Source: JBGSMB01 sp041740375 (GTDB lineage: Bacteria; Patescibacteriota; Saccharimonadia; Saccharimonadales; JAGQMS01). Taken from it: a stretch of DNA of 16,561 bases. The translations under genes were made by a program, and so were the position numbers. Under the pieces are notes generated by a model. It was not told the origin of the DNA, did no database searches, and saw nothing but the letters and a program-made list of their open reading frames with translations. Positions 4,369-12,101 of the stretch are shown piece by piece; the stretch's first letter is position 1; each line of letters opens with the position of its first letter. The stretch spans positions 1-16,561 of the forward strand of contig JBGSMB010000039.1 of the NCBI GenBank assembly GCA_041740375.1. The letters run 5' to 3'.

Positions 4369-5281
4369 GGTGTATATCGAAGCAGTAGAGTCATATTTGG
4401 AGTACCTTGAAATAGAAAAAAATCGTTCAAAACGAACGATTGAAAATTATCGTCATTACTTAAATCGGCTATACGACTTTGCTGGCGATATAGAGGTCTC
4501 TGACATATCCCCCGAGCTTATTGTGAAGTGGCGTTTATGGCTGAATCGACTAGGATCGAATAGTTCTGACGAACTAGGTAAACTAACTCAAAACTATCAC
4601 TTAATTGCGCTTAGAAACTTTCTGAAATTTTGCTCCAAGCGAAATATACCCGCGCTTGCTCCTGACAAAATTGAGTTAGCGCGAGTAAAACCTAAGCAGC
4701 TAGATTTCTTGGAAAAGGACGAGGTGTTAAGGCTTTTTCAAATACCAGACACCACAACCCTAATAGGTCTTCGGGACAGGGCAATACTCGAGCTACTCTT
4801 CTCTAGCGGATTACGCGTATCAGAACTAGTTGGTCTTAATATAGACCAGGTAAACCTTGCGAGACGAGAGTTTAGCGTCAGAGGTAAAGGACAAAAAGAC
4901 CGACCGATATTTGTAAGCACCGAAGCTGCATACTGGATTGCGCTATATCTTGATAAGCGAACTGACACGATGCCGGCGCTATTTATAAGCCATAGTTCAC
5001 GAACAAATACTTCATCAAACGACGGTAACTTCCTGCGATTGACTGCCCGAAGCGTACAGCGTATGGTAGCTCAATCAGCGCGACTAGCAGGTATAACCAA
5101 ACACGTTAGCCCTCATACCCTGAGACACTCATTTGCTACCGATTTACTTATGAATGGCGCAGATCTACGTAGCGTCCAGTCCTTACTCGGTCACAGTAAT
5201 ATTGCCACCACAGAAATTTATACACATATAACCGATCCGCACCTAAAGGCTATTCACGAAGAATTTCATAGAAAAAAGTAA
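4352..5281 (+). CDS. xerC: Xer-type tyrosine recombinase (XerC/XerD-like)
   Basis: Site-specific recombinase of 309 aa, the normal length for Xer proteins that resolve chromosome dimers at dif. The N-terminal SAM-like core-binding domain spans about 6-100 (SYLEYLEIEKNRSKRTIENY). The catalytic domain spans about 115-305 and holds the full active site: Arg155 (SSGLRVSELVGL), Lys179 (GKGQKDR), His255 and Arg258 (HTLRHSFATDLL), His281 (LLGHSNIATT) and nucleophile Tyr290. I cannot tell XerC from XerD; many CPR genomes carry a single Xer, so it may act alone. The start may be 4352 or the in-frame ATG at 4367, which gives the more typical MVYIEAVESYL N-terminus. It is flanked by housekeeping genes and not by element genes, which argues for a chromosomal Xer. 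Its stop is only 3 bp from the stop of the convergent pilX-like gene. Confidence 0.9.
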   Translation: MYTVRMVYIEAVESYLEYLEIEKNRSKRTIENYRHYLNRLYDFAGDIEVSDISPELIVKWRLWLNRLGSNSSDELGKLTQNYHLIALRNFLKFCSKRNIPALAPDKIELARVKPKQLDFLEKDEVLRLFQIPDTTTLIGLRDRAILELLFSSGLRVSELVGLNIDQVNLARREFSVRGKGQKDRPIFVSTEAAYWIALYLDKRTDTMPALFISHSSRTNTSSNDGNFLRLTARSVQRMVAQSARLAGITKHVSPHTLRHSFATDLLMNGADLRSVQSLLGHSNIATTEIYTHITDPHLKAIHEEFHRKK

Positions 5282-5284
5282 CAA

Positions 5285-6370
5285 CTAGTTTGCAGTAGCT
5301 GGGTCACAAGAAGGGTCACCAACTAATGAAACGCCGTCCACGCTAACCGAGTCTACATCTGTTTCTTGTGGTGTGACACGAAGGCGCTTACAGATATCAT
5401 CTCCTACCTGAAGTGCAAAATTAGGATACGGCATATCTGGGCGGATCGGTGCGTTCACTTTAATTCGCTTTACGACATCTTGCGCTTTGCCGGTAGAATC
5501 TATAACTACTTGAGCTCCAGATATAGGTTGCGCTACTGCTCCACCTGCCGATGTATATCCCCTAACGATCACCTTAGACGAATCGTATATGCCGCGCAGA
5601 ACCATGACGTATTTTGACGAACTGAGGCTGGAAATCGTAGCTTCACACTGAAGCGCCATATTGAATGTAGCAGGAACGAGCTTGCAGTTTCCTTCTACGA
5701 TTGACCCGTTTGAAGTTGTGCCAATAGTGAAAGTGTTTGAGCTCCCAGTTGAAGGGTACGCATAGAAGTCAATGGTGTCATTCGCGACATCAGATTTATT
5801 TAACGGTAGTTCGGCAGGGATTAGCTGAATTTTAAGTATTCCAGGATAGTTTGCGCTCCACTCTGAAAGTGGCGGAAAATTTCCCAGCGTACTATCGTAA
5901 GGAGCAAATGTACCAAGCGAGGTTTCATCCTGCCAATAGATACGGATTGTACTAAACGTGCTAGAAGTCGTATTTAGTGGTATTACCTTTGTGTCGTCTC
6001 TGCCCACGCTATACTCCAGCTCCGTGGGTGTTTGGTCAACAAATACACAAGTGTACGCGACGTTCGATGAAGCATCAAGAACACGGTTGGGTTGGAGTCC
6101 ACCAACTAAAATTTTTGCTTGGTCAGCAGTTGAACATGAATTTATCTCACCAACAGCGCTCGGATTCTGCTCCAATGCCTTCATGGCATCGTTTATACCT
6201 GTCTCTGCCGCGTAAAATGCCTGAGAGCCTAACTGTCTATCAAGTGCTTGGCGCTGTTCGCGGCGCATAAGCGTTGCGAAGCTGAGCGCTACTAAAGATA
6301 CGATTAGCATAATAAATAACGTCACCACGAGTGAGACTACGCCGTCTTTGTCTCTTTTGTTCATAAGCAT
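5285..6370 (-). CDS. PilX/GspK-like minor pilin
   Basis: A 361-aa type IV pilin-like protein, last in a run of four. It has a short basic leader with a cleavable-looking Gly (KDG, then VVSLVVTLFIMLIVSL) followed by one hydrophobic helix to about residue 35. Then comes MRREQRQALDRQLGSQAFYAAETGINDAMK, the pattern seen in PilX and GspK N-terminal helices (AFYAAETG). Unlike the other pilins here it lacks Glu at mature position 5, as GspK/PilX-class proteins often do; they are thought to cap the pseudopilus tip. The rest is a large, mostly beta, Ser/Thr-rich domain with several Cys (about five) that could form disulfides. The start may be 6370 or the ATG two codons later (6364). It lies 15 bp after the PilW-like gene. 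No terminator separates it from the convergent xer gene. Confidence 0.75.
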   Translation of the reverse strand: MLMNKRDKDGVVSLVVTLFIMLIVSLVALSFATLMRREQRQALDRQLGSQAFYAAETGINDAMKALEQNPSAVGEINSCSTADQAKILVGGLQPNRVLDASSNVAYTCVFVDQTPTELEYSVGRDDTKVIPLNTTSSTFSTIRIYWQDETSLGTFAPYDSTLGNFPPLSEWSANYPGILKIQLIPAELPLNKSDVANDTIDFYAYPSTGSSNTFTIGTTSNGSIVEGNCKLVPATFNMALQCEATISSLSSSKYVMVLRGIYDSSKVIVRGYTSAGGAVAQPISGAQVVIDSTGKAQDVVKRIKVNAPIRPDMPYPNFALQVGDDICKRLRVTPQETDVDSVSVDGVSLVGDPSCDPATAN

Positions 6371-6385
6371 TATTCTATCACCAAC

Positions 6386-7057
6386 CTATAGCCGCCGATA
6401 GACATTAGTTGTAAGCACAGATGTTGCGCAAAGCTCCGCGCCGACCAAACTTCCGTCACACAGCACGCCTTGATACTCTGCAGGAGTATCACGTGTGGTT
6501 GTAGTCGCCGGAGTTGGATAGAGCAATAAGTCCTCGTCTCCATAGGTAACTTGAATCGAAAAGTCCCAAAGCTTATTTGCTCCTTCAGAAATAGTGAATT
6601 TAGAGATACGCATCCCCTTAGAAAGTAGCTCAACTTTGGCGGATGTAAATGGGGTTGTTGTCTCGTCTGGACAGCCGGACCCTGTTAGCTTCTCGCGCTC
6701 GAATACACGTGTTGCTTGTCGAAGTGACGCATTATCTGCACCGGCGAGCTGTCTATTGAGTACAAGTCTGTAGCGAAAATCGCCAATACAAAAGATAAAC
6801 GGCACCCCGCCGTTCGTTGCTGTTGCAGGTATTGGATTGGGCGTCACGCTACCCTTACCAAACTGTAGTTGAGAGACAATTTCATCCGATAACCGCCTTG
6901 CAACCTCCTGTGTTTGAGCCTGAGAGATACCTTTATAGTATAGTCGGCCCATTCTTGTCACTCCCACCATACAAAGTAGCAAGACAACCGTGAATACCAT
7001 CGTCGCAATCAATAATTCAAGGATAGTAAAACCGTGGGAAGATCTACGTTGCTTCAT
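6386..7057 (-). CDS. PilW/GspJ-like minor prepilin
   Basis: A 223-aa class III signal prepilin. The leader MKQRRSSHG is cleaved after Gly9 to give a mature FTILELLIATMVFTVVLLL helix with Phe+1 and Glu+5. After the hydrophobic segment comes the amphipathic QTQEVARRLSDEIVSQLQFG, then a C-terminal domain with several Cys (near 94, 133, 200 and 207). Position in the cluster (third of four, after an I/V-like and before a K/X-like gene) and the arrangement suggest the GspJ/PilW role at the fibre tip. Its ATG overlaps the stop of the previous gene by one base (TAATG), a sign of translational coupling. Subtype assignment is by order and architecture rather than by clear sequence identity. Confidence 0.75.
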   Translation of the reverse strand: MKQRRSSHGFTILELLIATMVFTVVLLLCMVGVTRMGRLYYKGISQAQTQEVARRLSDEIVSQLQFGKGSVTPNPIPATATNGGVPFIFCIGDFRYRLVLNRQLAGADNASLRQATRVFEREKLTGSGCPDETTTPFTSAKVELLSKGMRISKFTISEGANKLWDFSIQVTYGDEDLLLYPTPATTTTRDTPAEYQGVLCDGSLVGAELCATSVLTTNVYRRL

Positions 7058-7500
7058 TACTCCTGAACCCTATATACCAACTCTATTTTTCGTGTCTCAT
7101 TATTGATTATTCCCGGCCATTGCACTCTCGCAACATACCGTTTATCCGTTATTTTCTCAACTCCTATGGAATAGAATGAAGATTTACATTTTACATCGTA
7201 ACTATCAATCGCGGCCAGATTAGAAATCGTGACAATCTCTAGACTTGACGTTATGCAAAACCCGGCGAGTGAGGGGCTATATATGTCTTTGCCGACAATG
7301 GGCTGAGCGCTAAGTGACTTGATTCTTTCGATTTGCCCTTCTGCTAGCTCTAAAGCCTCTGAAGCCTCTTGTGCGTCACGTCCGACCCTAAGGCTTCGAT
7401 TGGTAGTGACATACGCTCCAGCAAGTACCGCGGATACTATGGCAATCGCCAACAACACCTCTACAATCGTGTCGCCGCGCTTAAATCTGTGTAATTTCAT
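7057..7500 (-). CDS. PilV/GspI-like minor prepilin
   Basis: The open frame extends to 7614, but I start it at the ATG at 7500 (147 aa). This puts the prepilin motif near the N-terminus (MKLHRFKRG, then DTIVEVLLAIAIVSAVLAG) and gives an ATGA overlap with the preceding gene. The 38 extra upstream residues are polar and unlike a prepilin leader. Cleavage after Gly9 would leave Asp at mature position 1, where Phe or Met is usual; Glu+5 is present. TTNRSLRVGRDAQEASEALELAEGQIERIKSL after the membrane helix resembles GspI/PilV proteins (EALELAEGQIE). It is second in the four minor-pilin genes and is coupled to its neighbours at both ends. Confidence 0.78.
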   Translation of the reverse strand: MKLHRFKRGDTIVEVLLAIAIVSAVLAGAYVTTNRSLRVGRDAQEASEALELAEGQIERIKSLSAQPIVGKDIYSPSLAGFCITSSLEIVTISNLAAIDSYDVKCKSSFYSIGVEKITDKRYVARVQWPGIINNETRKIELVYRVQE

Positions 7501-8351
7501 GAGCAAGTTCTCGTGCTTATATCGTCTAATATCTCTGATGATACAGTATACCCCGTTCCGCTTATACTTACCGAAATAATTGCATACTGTCCGCTTGTGC
7601 CACTCTTCAAACATATAGGAATTACTTCGTTGTTTGCCAAGAAGCTACCTGCCGTCAGACTGTTTATTTGCGTCACGACGTTCGATTCTGTCATTGCGCT
7701 AAGTCCGGAGGTCGATGCTTTACTGATGAGCACAAGGCCGATTGCACTGTTGCCAGACGTTATACTGCCGCCACTCACGGCTGCACCTCTGAAGTCCTTA
7801 TATATAAGCGCAAACGCGACACTACTGGGGTTACCGTTATTTAAAACTGGATTAATCCTCCAAGGAAGAGTAGATACTTGTGAGGCGTTCACTCTTGAAT
7901 CATTTGCAGGAGTTGAGTTATCGGGGTGAATGGCGGTCGGCTTTAAGTTGACAAAATCTTTTACGGGATCATTAAATTGGTCCAGTCTCCGCCCCGCAAG
8001 ATAGTACGTGGTGTATTGTTCGTTTTCTGTAGCGTTGCCGAGCTGTATTGCTTTGCCGGCGAGTACGCATTTTTCATTCTTGGCAAGTGTGTCCCCAGTT
8101 GAGCCGTATCTTAAGATTGGTGCTGAGTTACCACTCAGATCGCATTCAAGATTTGGAACCGATGGTAGTACGCCATTATTGACGTCATTTAAGCTGTCTC
8201 GAAGGATAGACTCGATCTCACGCACCCCCGTGCTAAATTGCGTTCTTCCTTGTCGCCCATTTATCATAGCAAGCGCAGAAACGAGTAATATACTTGTGAC
8301 AGAGAGCACAATGAGCGTTTCGACTATTGTGAAGCCGCTTTTGCTTTTCAT
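7497..8351 (-). CDS. FimT/GspH-like minor prepilin
   Basis: A 284-aa class III signal prepilin with a very short leader, MKSKSG, cleaved before FTIVETLIVLSVTSILLVSALAMI (Phe+1, Glu+5). The segment after the helix (QFSTGVREIESILRDSLNDV) matches the GspH/FimT pattern. The large C-terminal part is a beta-rich, Ser/Thr/Asn-rich domain with Cys near residues 69, 93, 248 and 283. It is longer than typical FimT (about 170 aa). It is the first of four minor-pilin genes, 16 bp after pilD, and overlaps the next gene by ATGA. Probable role: priming fibre assembly from the membrane together with the other three. Confidence 0.77.
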   Translation of the reverse strand: MKSKSGFTIVETLIVLSVTSILLVSALAMINGRQGRTQFSTGVREIESILRDSLNDVNNGVLPSVPNLECDLSGNSAPILRYGSTGDTLAKNEKCVLAGKAIQLGNATENEQYTTYYLAGRRLDQFNDPVKDFVNLKPTAIHPDNSTPANDSRVNASQVSTLPWRINPVLNNGNPSSVAFALIYKDFRGAAVSGGSITSGNSAIGLVLISKASTSGLSAMTESNVVTQINSLTAGSFLANNEVIPICLKSGTSGQYAIISVSISGTGYTVSSEILDDISTRTCS

Positions 8352-8367
8352 ATCCGTCAGTATAGCA

Positions 8368-9162
8368 TCAAGGTACTAGCAAAACACCTATGTAGTCCCA
8401 TATTTTTTGACCGAAAAGCATAGAAATGACCACACCAGAAATAAGAAATGGCCCGAAGGGCACTTTAGTCTTTCGACTTTTACCTTCTGCAATAAGGATA
8501 ATCGCGAATACCGAGCCAATGATTGAGGCAAGCGTAATCGCCATCCAGGAAAGCAGAGGAGTCCCTAGGAGTAGTCCAAAACCAAAGCCTAGGTATGAAT
8601 CGCCGTCGCCAATTGCCTGGCCTTTCGAGAACCAGTAGATAAGCTGAAATAGCCCGCCGCCAACTACGCATGCCAGAAACGCAGATACCGCTATATCTGT
8701 ACGCTCAACGGCCGGGCTAAGTAAAATGACTATAGCGGTTTGCAAAATTCCAATTACAACTAAGAACCGAAGAAGCACCACTGGAAACTTCAGCCATTTA
8801 AGGTCATAGATAAACAAAGCCATGAGCGCCACAAGCGCCACAAGCCAAAACCCGAGCCTAACAATGCCGATGCCGTCGAACTCATATGGCCAGTACGCAT
8901 AGCTTAGGGCAAAAAGAGCACCAGTAATGAATTCAACGATCGGATATTGAACTGAAATTGGCCTGTGGCAGTACCGGCACTTACCACCCAAGCTAAGCCA
9001 GCTCACCACAGGTACTAAATCTTTTGCGCTCAGTTTATGGTGGCAATGAATACATTCCGAACGCTCACGCACCCAGTCTCGCTTTTCGTGTAAGCGCCAT
9101 ACCAGTGCATTAACGAAACTACCGAGCAATACCCCGAAGACAAAGATAAATAACAAAATCAT
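8368..9162 (-). CDS. pilD: prepilin peptidase/N-methyltransferase
   Basis: Polytopic membrane aspartic protease that removes prepilin leaders and usually methylates the new N-terminus. I choose the ATG at 9162 (264 aa); the open frame begins two codons earlier at a GTG (9168). MILLFIFVFGVLLGSFVNALVWRL is the usual N-terminus. The cytoplasmic zinc region carries CIHC and CRYC, followed by the RPISVQYPIVEF stretch. The first catalytic Asp is in FIYDLKWLKFP (Asp120) and the second is in the GDGDSYLG motif (185-191). About seven further hydrophobic segments are visible. It leads the pilD and minor-pilin operon. It follows the strong terminator of the major pilin gene, so it probably has its own promoter. 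Both catalytic Asp and all four Cys are present, so it should be active. Confidence 0.93.
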   Translation of the reverse strand: MILLFIFVFGVLLGSFVNALVWRLHEKRDWVRERSECIHCHHKLSAKDLVPVVSWLSLGGKCRYCHRPISVQYPIVEFITGALFALSYAYWPYEFDGIGIVRLGFWLVALVALMALFIYDLKWLKFPVVLLRFLVVIGILQTAIVILLSPAVERTDIAVSAFLACVVGGGLFQLIYWFSKGQAIGDGDSYLGFGFGLLLGTPLLSWMAITLASIIGSVFAIILIAEGKSRKTKVPFGPFLISGVVISMLFGQKIWDYIGVLLVP

Positions 9163-9169
9163 TAGCACT

Positions 9170-9175
9170 ATTGTA
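9170..9175 (-). promoter_or_regulatory. possible -10 box for pilD and the minor pilins
   Basis: The minus strand reads TACAAT seven bases before the ATG at 9162, which would give an almost leaderless mRNA. A separate promoter is expected because a strong terminator (9191-9220) lies just upstream. The -35 region overlaps that terminator and matches poorly. Confidence 0.35.
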
Positions 9176-9190
9176 ACTTACGTTTCATAT

Positions 9191-9220
9191 AAAAACTCCC
9201 GGACTAAGCCGGGAGTTTTT
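9191..9220. terminator. strong intrinsic terminator after the major pilin gene
   Basis: A perfect 12-bp inverted repeat, AAAAACTCCCGG (9191-9202) and CCGGGAGTTTTT (9209-9220), with a 6-nt loop. On the minus strand the stem is followed by five T, ending the pilin transcript 24 bp after its stop codon. It separates the pilin gene from pilD. Confidence 0.92.
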
Positions 9221-9243
9221 TAAAGTGCCGATTTGACTCTTCT

Positions 9244-9714
9244 TTAGCTTTCTTGGCAAGCTACGAGCGTGCCTGCTGAGTTTTCGATCTGGTAGAGTAA
9301 CGCAACCTGTCGAGCCGCACCCTGTGGAGTGACAGTACTGCCTGTTGCTGTAGTACACTTAGCTGATAGCCGAAGTACTGCGCCCGTCGTAGTAGGAACC
9401 GTTGTTCCGTCTTGAGCTTCTACTGTTAGAAGTGTAATGTTTGTGAGTTTTGCGTTATTGAAGACTTTTGCTGCATCAGATGTGGAAGTTGAAGATGCAC
9501 TTGCTGCCGGTAATTTACCGTTGTTATTGCTTGTAAATTCACTTAACGCCCCAAGAAGCGTCGCGGCCTCGTTCTTCGCCTGAGTGTTACGGCTGTTACG
9601 TTGTAATGCTGGTACCGCCAAGAAGACGATGAGCAAAATAAGCCCTGCGATCGCAAGCACGATCAAGACTTCTATGATGGTGAAGCCTTTTTTAGTTTGT
9701 GGAACTTTTGTCAT
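9244..9714 (-). CDS. pilA: major type IV prepilin (PilA-like)
   Basis: A 156-aa prepilin. The leader MTKVPQTKKG is cut after Gly10, and the mature protein begins FTIIEVLIVLAIAGLILLIV with Phe+1 and Glu+5. The hydrophobic helix spans residues 11-34 and continues as NSRNTQAKNEAATLLGALSEF. A C-terminal globular part follows, with two Cys (120 and 153) placed to form the C-terminal disulfide loop typical of pilins. It is called the major subunit because it has its own likely promoter (9754-9784), a good ribosome site (AGGGGAT 8 nt upstream) and a strong terminator, all fitting high monocistronic expression. It lies between pilC and pilD. The globular domain is very rich in Thr, Ser and Ala, and may carry surface variation or O-glycosylation, which the sequence cannot show. 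Confidence 0.92.
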   Translation of the reverse strand: MTKVPQTKKGFTIIEVLIVLAIAGLILLIVFLAVPALQRNSRNTQAKNEAATLLGALSEFTSNNNGKLPAASASSTSTSDAAKVFNNAKLTNITLLTVEAQDGTTVPTTTGAVLRLSAKCTTATGSTVTPQGAARQVALLYQIENSAGTLVACQES

Positions 9715-9753
9715 TTTCTAATCCCCTGTTTAATTGGTGCCCTAGTAATACCT

Positions 9754-9784
9754 ATAATAGTAGCGCAAGCATAAGCAAAATCAA
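9754..9784 (-). promoter_or_regulatory. candidate promoter of the major pilin gene
   Basis: On the minus strand TTGATT (9784-9779) and TACTAT (9762-9757) are separated by 16 bp; TATTAT at 9759-9754 is an alternative -10 at 19 bp. The start would be near 9748, with a leader of about 35 nt carrying AGGGGAT before the ATG. It lies in the 77-bp gap after the pilC stop codon. Confidence 0.5.
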
Positions 9785-9791
9785 GTACTTT

Positions 9792-11012
9792 TTATCGAAT
9801 CGCTCCTGATTGTCCCGCAATTCCGTACACTGGTAAAAGCACTGCTGCGACGATCACAAGCGCCACAACTCCAAGAAGTACCATCATAATTGGTTCAATA
9901 ATGGTCGAAATAGTCTTTATCTGTGTATCCACCTCTTTTTCGTAGTAGTCAGCTGTCCGCTCCATCATCTTTTCAATTTGGCCGGATTCTTCGCCAATTT
10001 TGAGCATGTTTGGCACAAGTTCGAGAAAGTTAGGATCACCCGCAAGTGAATCTGATAGTGCTTTACCGCCTTTTACTTGCTCAGACGCTGAAACTAACGA
10101 CGCCTTAATATACATGTTGTCGACGGCATCACCGGTAATTTCAAGGACTTGAAGGAGCGGTACCCCGCTTGCAACGAGAGTTGAACCTGTTCGGGCAAAA
10201 CGCGCCATATACATTTTCATGAACAAAGGCCCAAAAGGTGGCATACGCATCTTGAGCTTGTCGATAACTCGCTTTCCACCGAGGGTTCGCGCCCATCTTG
10301 AACCAAAAACTACCGCAAAAACAAGAAGTATCGCGAATACCCACCAAAACTTAATTACAAAGTTTGAGGTCGCTAGCAAAATGACTGTCACTAAAGGAAG
10401 TTTTGCTCCCGGAAAACCATCATAAAGCAACTGTACCTGAGGTAATACTTTCACAAGCATAAAGCCTACAACTGCAAGCATGACTAAAATAACGATTATC
10501 GGATATACCATTGCTCCGCGGACTTTCGAGATGACTTCAGCGTCTTTCTCCTGCTGAAGTGCTAGTCGCTCAAGCGAGGCATCAAGAGTTCCTGAAGTCT
10601 CACCTGCAGCGACCAAGCTTGTAAACACTTTATTAAACACTCTTGGGTGGGCTTCAAGTGCCGCACTAAACGTTTTACCTGCCTCTACGTCACTTATTAT
10701 TTGTGCAATAACTGCTTGAAGTGCCTTACTTTTAGTTTGTTTTAGTACACTCCTGAGGCTTTGTACTAGAGGTAACCCGGCATTAATAAGAGTCGATAAC
10801 TGACGAGCAAAAATGATACGTTCTTTCGAAGAAACCCTATTTCCAAACGATGACAAAATCGGTATACCGCTAGATTTTTGCGTGATGGTAATGGGAGTGT
10901 ACCCCATCTTTTTGATTTTGTCGGCTGCTGCTCGTTCGCTGTCGGCTTGCACTTCAGACGATATCTTCTCGCCGCTACCTTTTTCTTTTGCTTCAAATTT
11001 ATACGTCAGCAT
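9792..11012 (-). CDS. pilC: type IV pilus platform protein PilC
   Basis: Inner-membrane platform protein that couples PilB and PilT ATPase motion to pilin insertion and removal. The length (406 aa) is normal. The N-terminus has the short cytoplasmic region MLTYKFEAKEKGSGEKISSE. Two T2SSF repeats follow, at about 66-190 (FARQLSTLINAGLPLVQSL, GETSGTLDASLERL) and 268-391 (FARTGSTLVASGVPLLQVL, GEESGQIEKMMERTADYYEKE). Three membrane segments lie at about 170-192, 213-238 and 370-396, the last before the conserved PVYGIAGQ end. Its ATG lies one base after the pilT stop codon. It ends the pilM-to-pilC operon; no terminator is seen in the 77-bp gap to pilA, so some read-through into pilA is possible. 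Confidence 0.95.
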   Translation of the reverse strand: MLTYKFEAKEKGSGEKISSEVQADSERAAADKIKKMGYTPITITQKSSGIPILSSFGNRVSSKERIIFARQLSTLINAGLPLVQSLRSVLKQTKSKALQAVIAQIISDVEAGKTFSAALEAHPRVFNKVFTSLVAAGETSGTLDASLERLALQQEKDAEVISKVRGAMVYPIIVILVMLAVVGFMLVKVLPQVQLLYDGFPGAKLPLVTVILLATSNFVIKFWWVFAILLVFAVVFGSRWARTLGGKRVIDKLKMRMPPFGPLFMKMYMARFARTGSTLVASGVPLLQVLEITGDAVDNMYIKASLVSASEQVKGGKALSDSLAGDPNFLELVPNMLKIGEESGQIEKMMERTADYYEKEVDTQIKTISTIIEPIMMVLLGVVALVIVAAVLLPVYGIAGQSGAIR

Positions 11013-11013
11013 T

Positions 11014-12078
11014 CTAGCCTCTCATTAGTCTTTCAAGTTCTTCGATATCTATTGCAAATGTTCTTGCTTCCTCTAGTGAAATAGATCCGTCATGCACAAG
11101 GTTTACTAATGTTTTGTCCATAGATTGCATACCGTGCTCGGCGCCTGTCTGGATAACGGCATCCAGTTGGTGGGTCTTGCCTTCACGAATAATATTTCGA
11201 ACCGCAGGGTTTGCGATAAGAATTTCGGCTGCTGCAACACGACCACCACCGATGGTCGGAACCAACCGCTGCGAACAAATCGCCATAAGAATATTGCTAA
11301 GCTGCGACCGAATCTGTGGCTGCTGGTGCGGAGGAAAGACGTCTATCATTCGGTCAATACTTTGTGCCGCAGAGTTGGTGTGTAGCGTCGCAAACACTAA
11401 GTGACCGGTCTCTGCGATAGTAATCGCTGCGGCGATCGTTTCTAGATCGCGCATCTCACCAATCAGCACGACATCTGGATCTTGGCGAAGAGCGCTACGA
11501 AGTGCCGCAGAGAATGAAAAGGTGTCATAGTGAACCTCTCGTTGCACGATAAGTGATTTCATCGACTTGTGGGCGTACTCGATTGGGTCTTCGATGGTGA
11601 TTATGTGTGACGATTTTTCAGAGTTAATCTTGTGGATCATGGCAGCAAGTGTAGTCGACTTACCAGATCCAGTTGGGCCGGTTACTAAAACAAGCCCTCT
11701 CGGATATTCGGCAAATTTACTGACAATGGGCGGAAGGCCTAAGTCTTCTACAGTACGGATAACGTTCGGGATAAGTCGAAGTGCGGCCGCGATATTACCT
11801 CGCTCATGAAAGGCATTAACACGAAAACGACCAAGATCACCAAATGAGAAGCTAAAGTCAAACTCCTTATCCTTCATAAGAATTGCTTTTTGATCTTCAT
11901 CTAAGATAGAAAATATAAGCGACTCGACCGACTCCTCTGTGAGTTTCTCTGCACCACTAGCTGGTCGAAGTGAGCCATCTACACGAATCATTGGCGGCAA
12001 ACTTACCTGCAAGTGCAGATCGGATGCGTTAACCTTGATTACTTCTTCTAGTAGTATTTCAATTCTTGGTGCTGCCAT
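11014..12078 (-). CDS. pilT: pilus retraction ATPase PilT
   Basis: Hexameric cytosolic ATPase that depolymerises the pilus and powers twitching and DNA uptake. It is 354 aa, the usual size. The N-terminal PAS-like domain is DLHLQVSLPPMIRVDGSL (20-37). Walker A is GPTGSGKST (134-142), the Asp box is ITIEDPIEY (160-168), Walker B is RQDPDVVLIGEMRD (198-211), and the His box TGHLVFATLHTNSA (224-237) follows. The PilT-specific C-terminal motif related to AIRNLIRE is present as AVRNIIRE (292-299), which distinguishes it from PilB and supports retraction rather than extension. It lies 23 bp after pilB and 1 bp before pilC. Presence of PilT implies retractile pili. Confidence 0.95.
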   Translation of the reverse strand: MAAPRIEILLEEVIKVNASDLHLQVSLPPMIRVDGSLRPASGAEKLTEESVESLIFSILDEDQKAILMKDKEFDFSFSFGDLGRFRVNAFHERGNIAAALRLIPNVIRTVEDLGLPPIVSKFAEYPRGLVLVTGPTGSGKSTTLAAMIHKINSEKSSHIITIEDPIEYAHKSMKSLIVQREVHYDTFSFSAALRSALRQDPDVVLIGEMRDLETIAAAITIAETGHLVFATLHTNSAAQSIDRMIDVFPPHQQPQIRSQLSNILMAICSQRLVPTIGGGRVAAAEILIANPAVRNIIREGKTHQLDAVIQTGAEHGMQSMDKTLVNLVHDGSISLEEARTFAIDIEELERLMRG

Positions 12079-12101
12079 GATTTTTTCTTTCTGCCTACTC
12101 T

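Noticed and set aside
4352..5281. recombinase as the integrase of a tRNA-targeted island
   Set aside because: It has the size of a chromosomal Xer, lies among housekeeping genes 1.7 kb from the tRNA beyond ndk and uppP, and is not flanked by the tRNA-end repeats.
7501..7614. longer start for the PilV-like protein
   Set aside because: It would bury the prepilin cleavage motif 47 residues into the protein; the ATG at 7500 gives a normal leader and an ATGA overlap.
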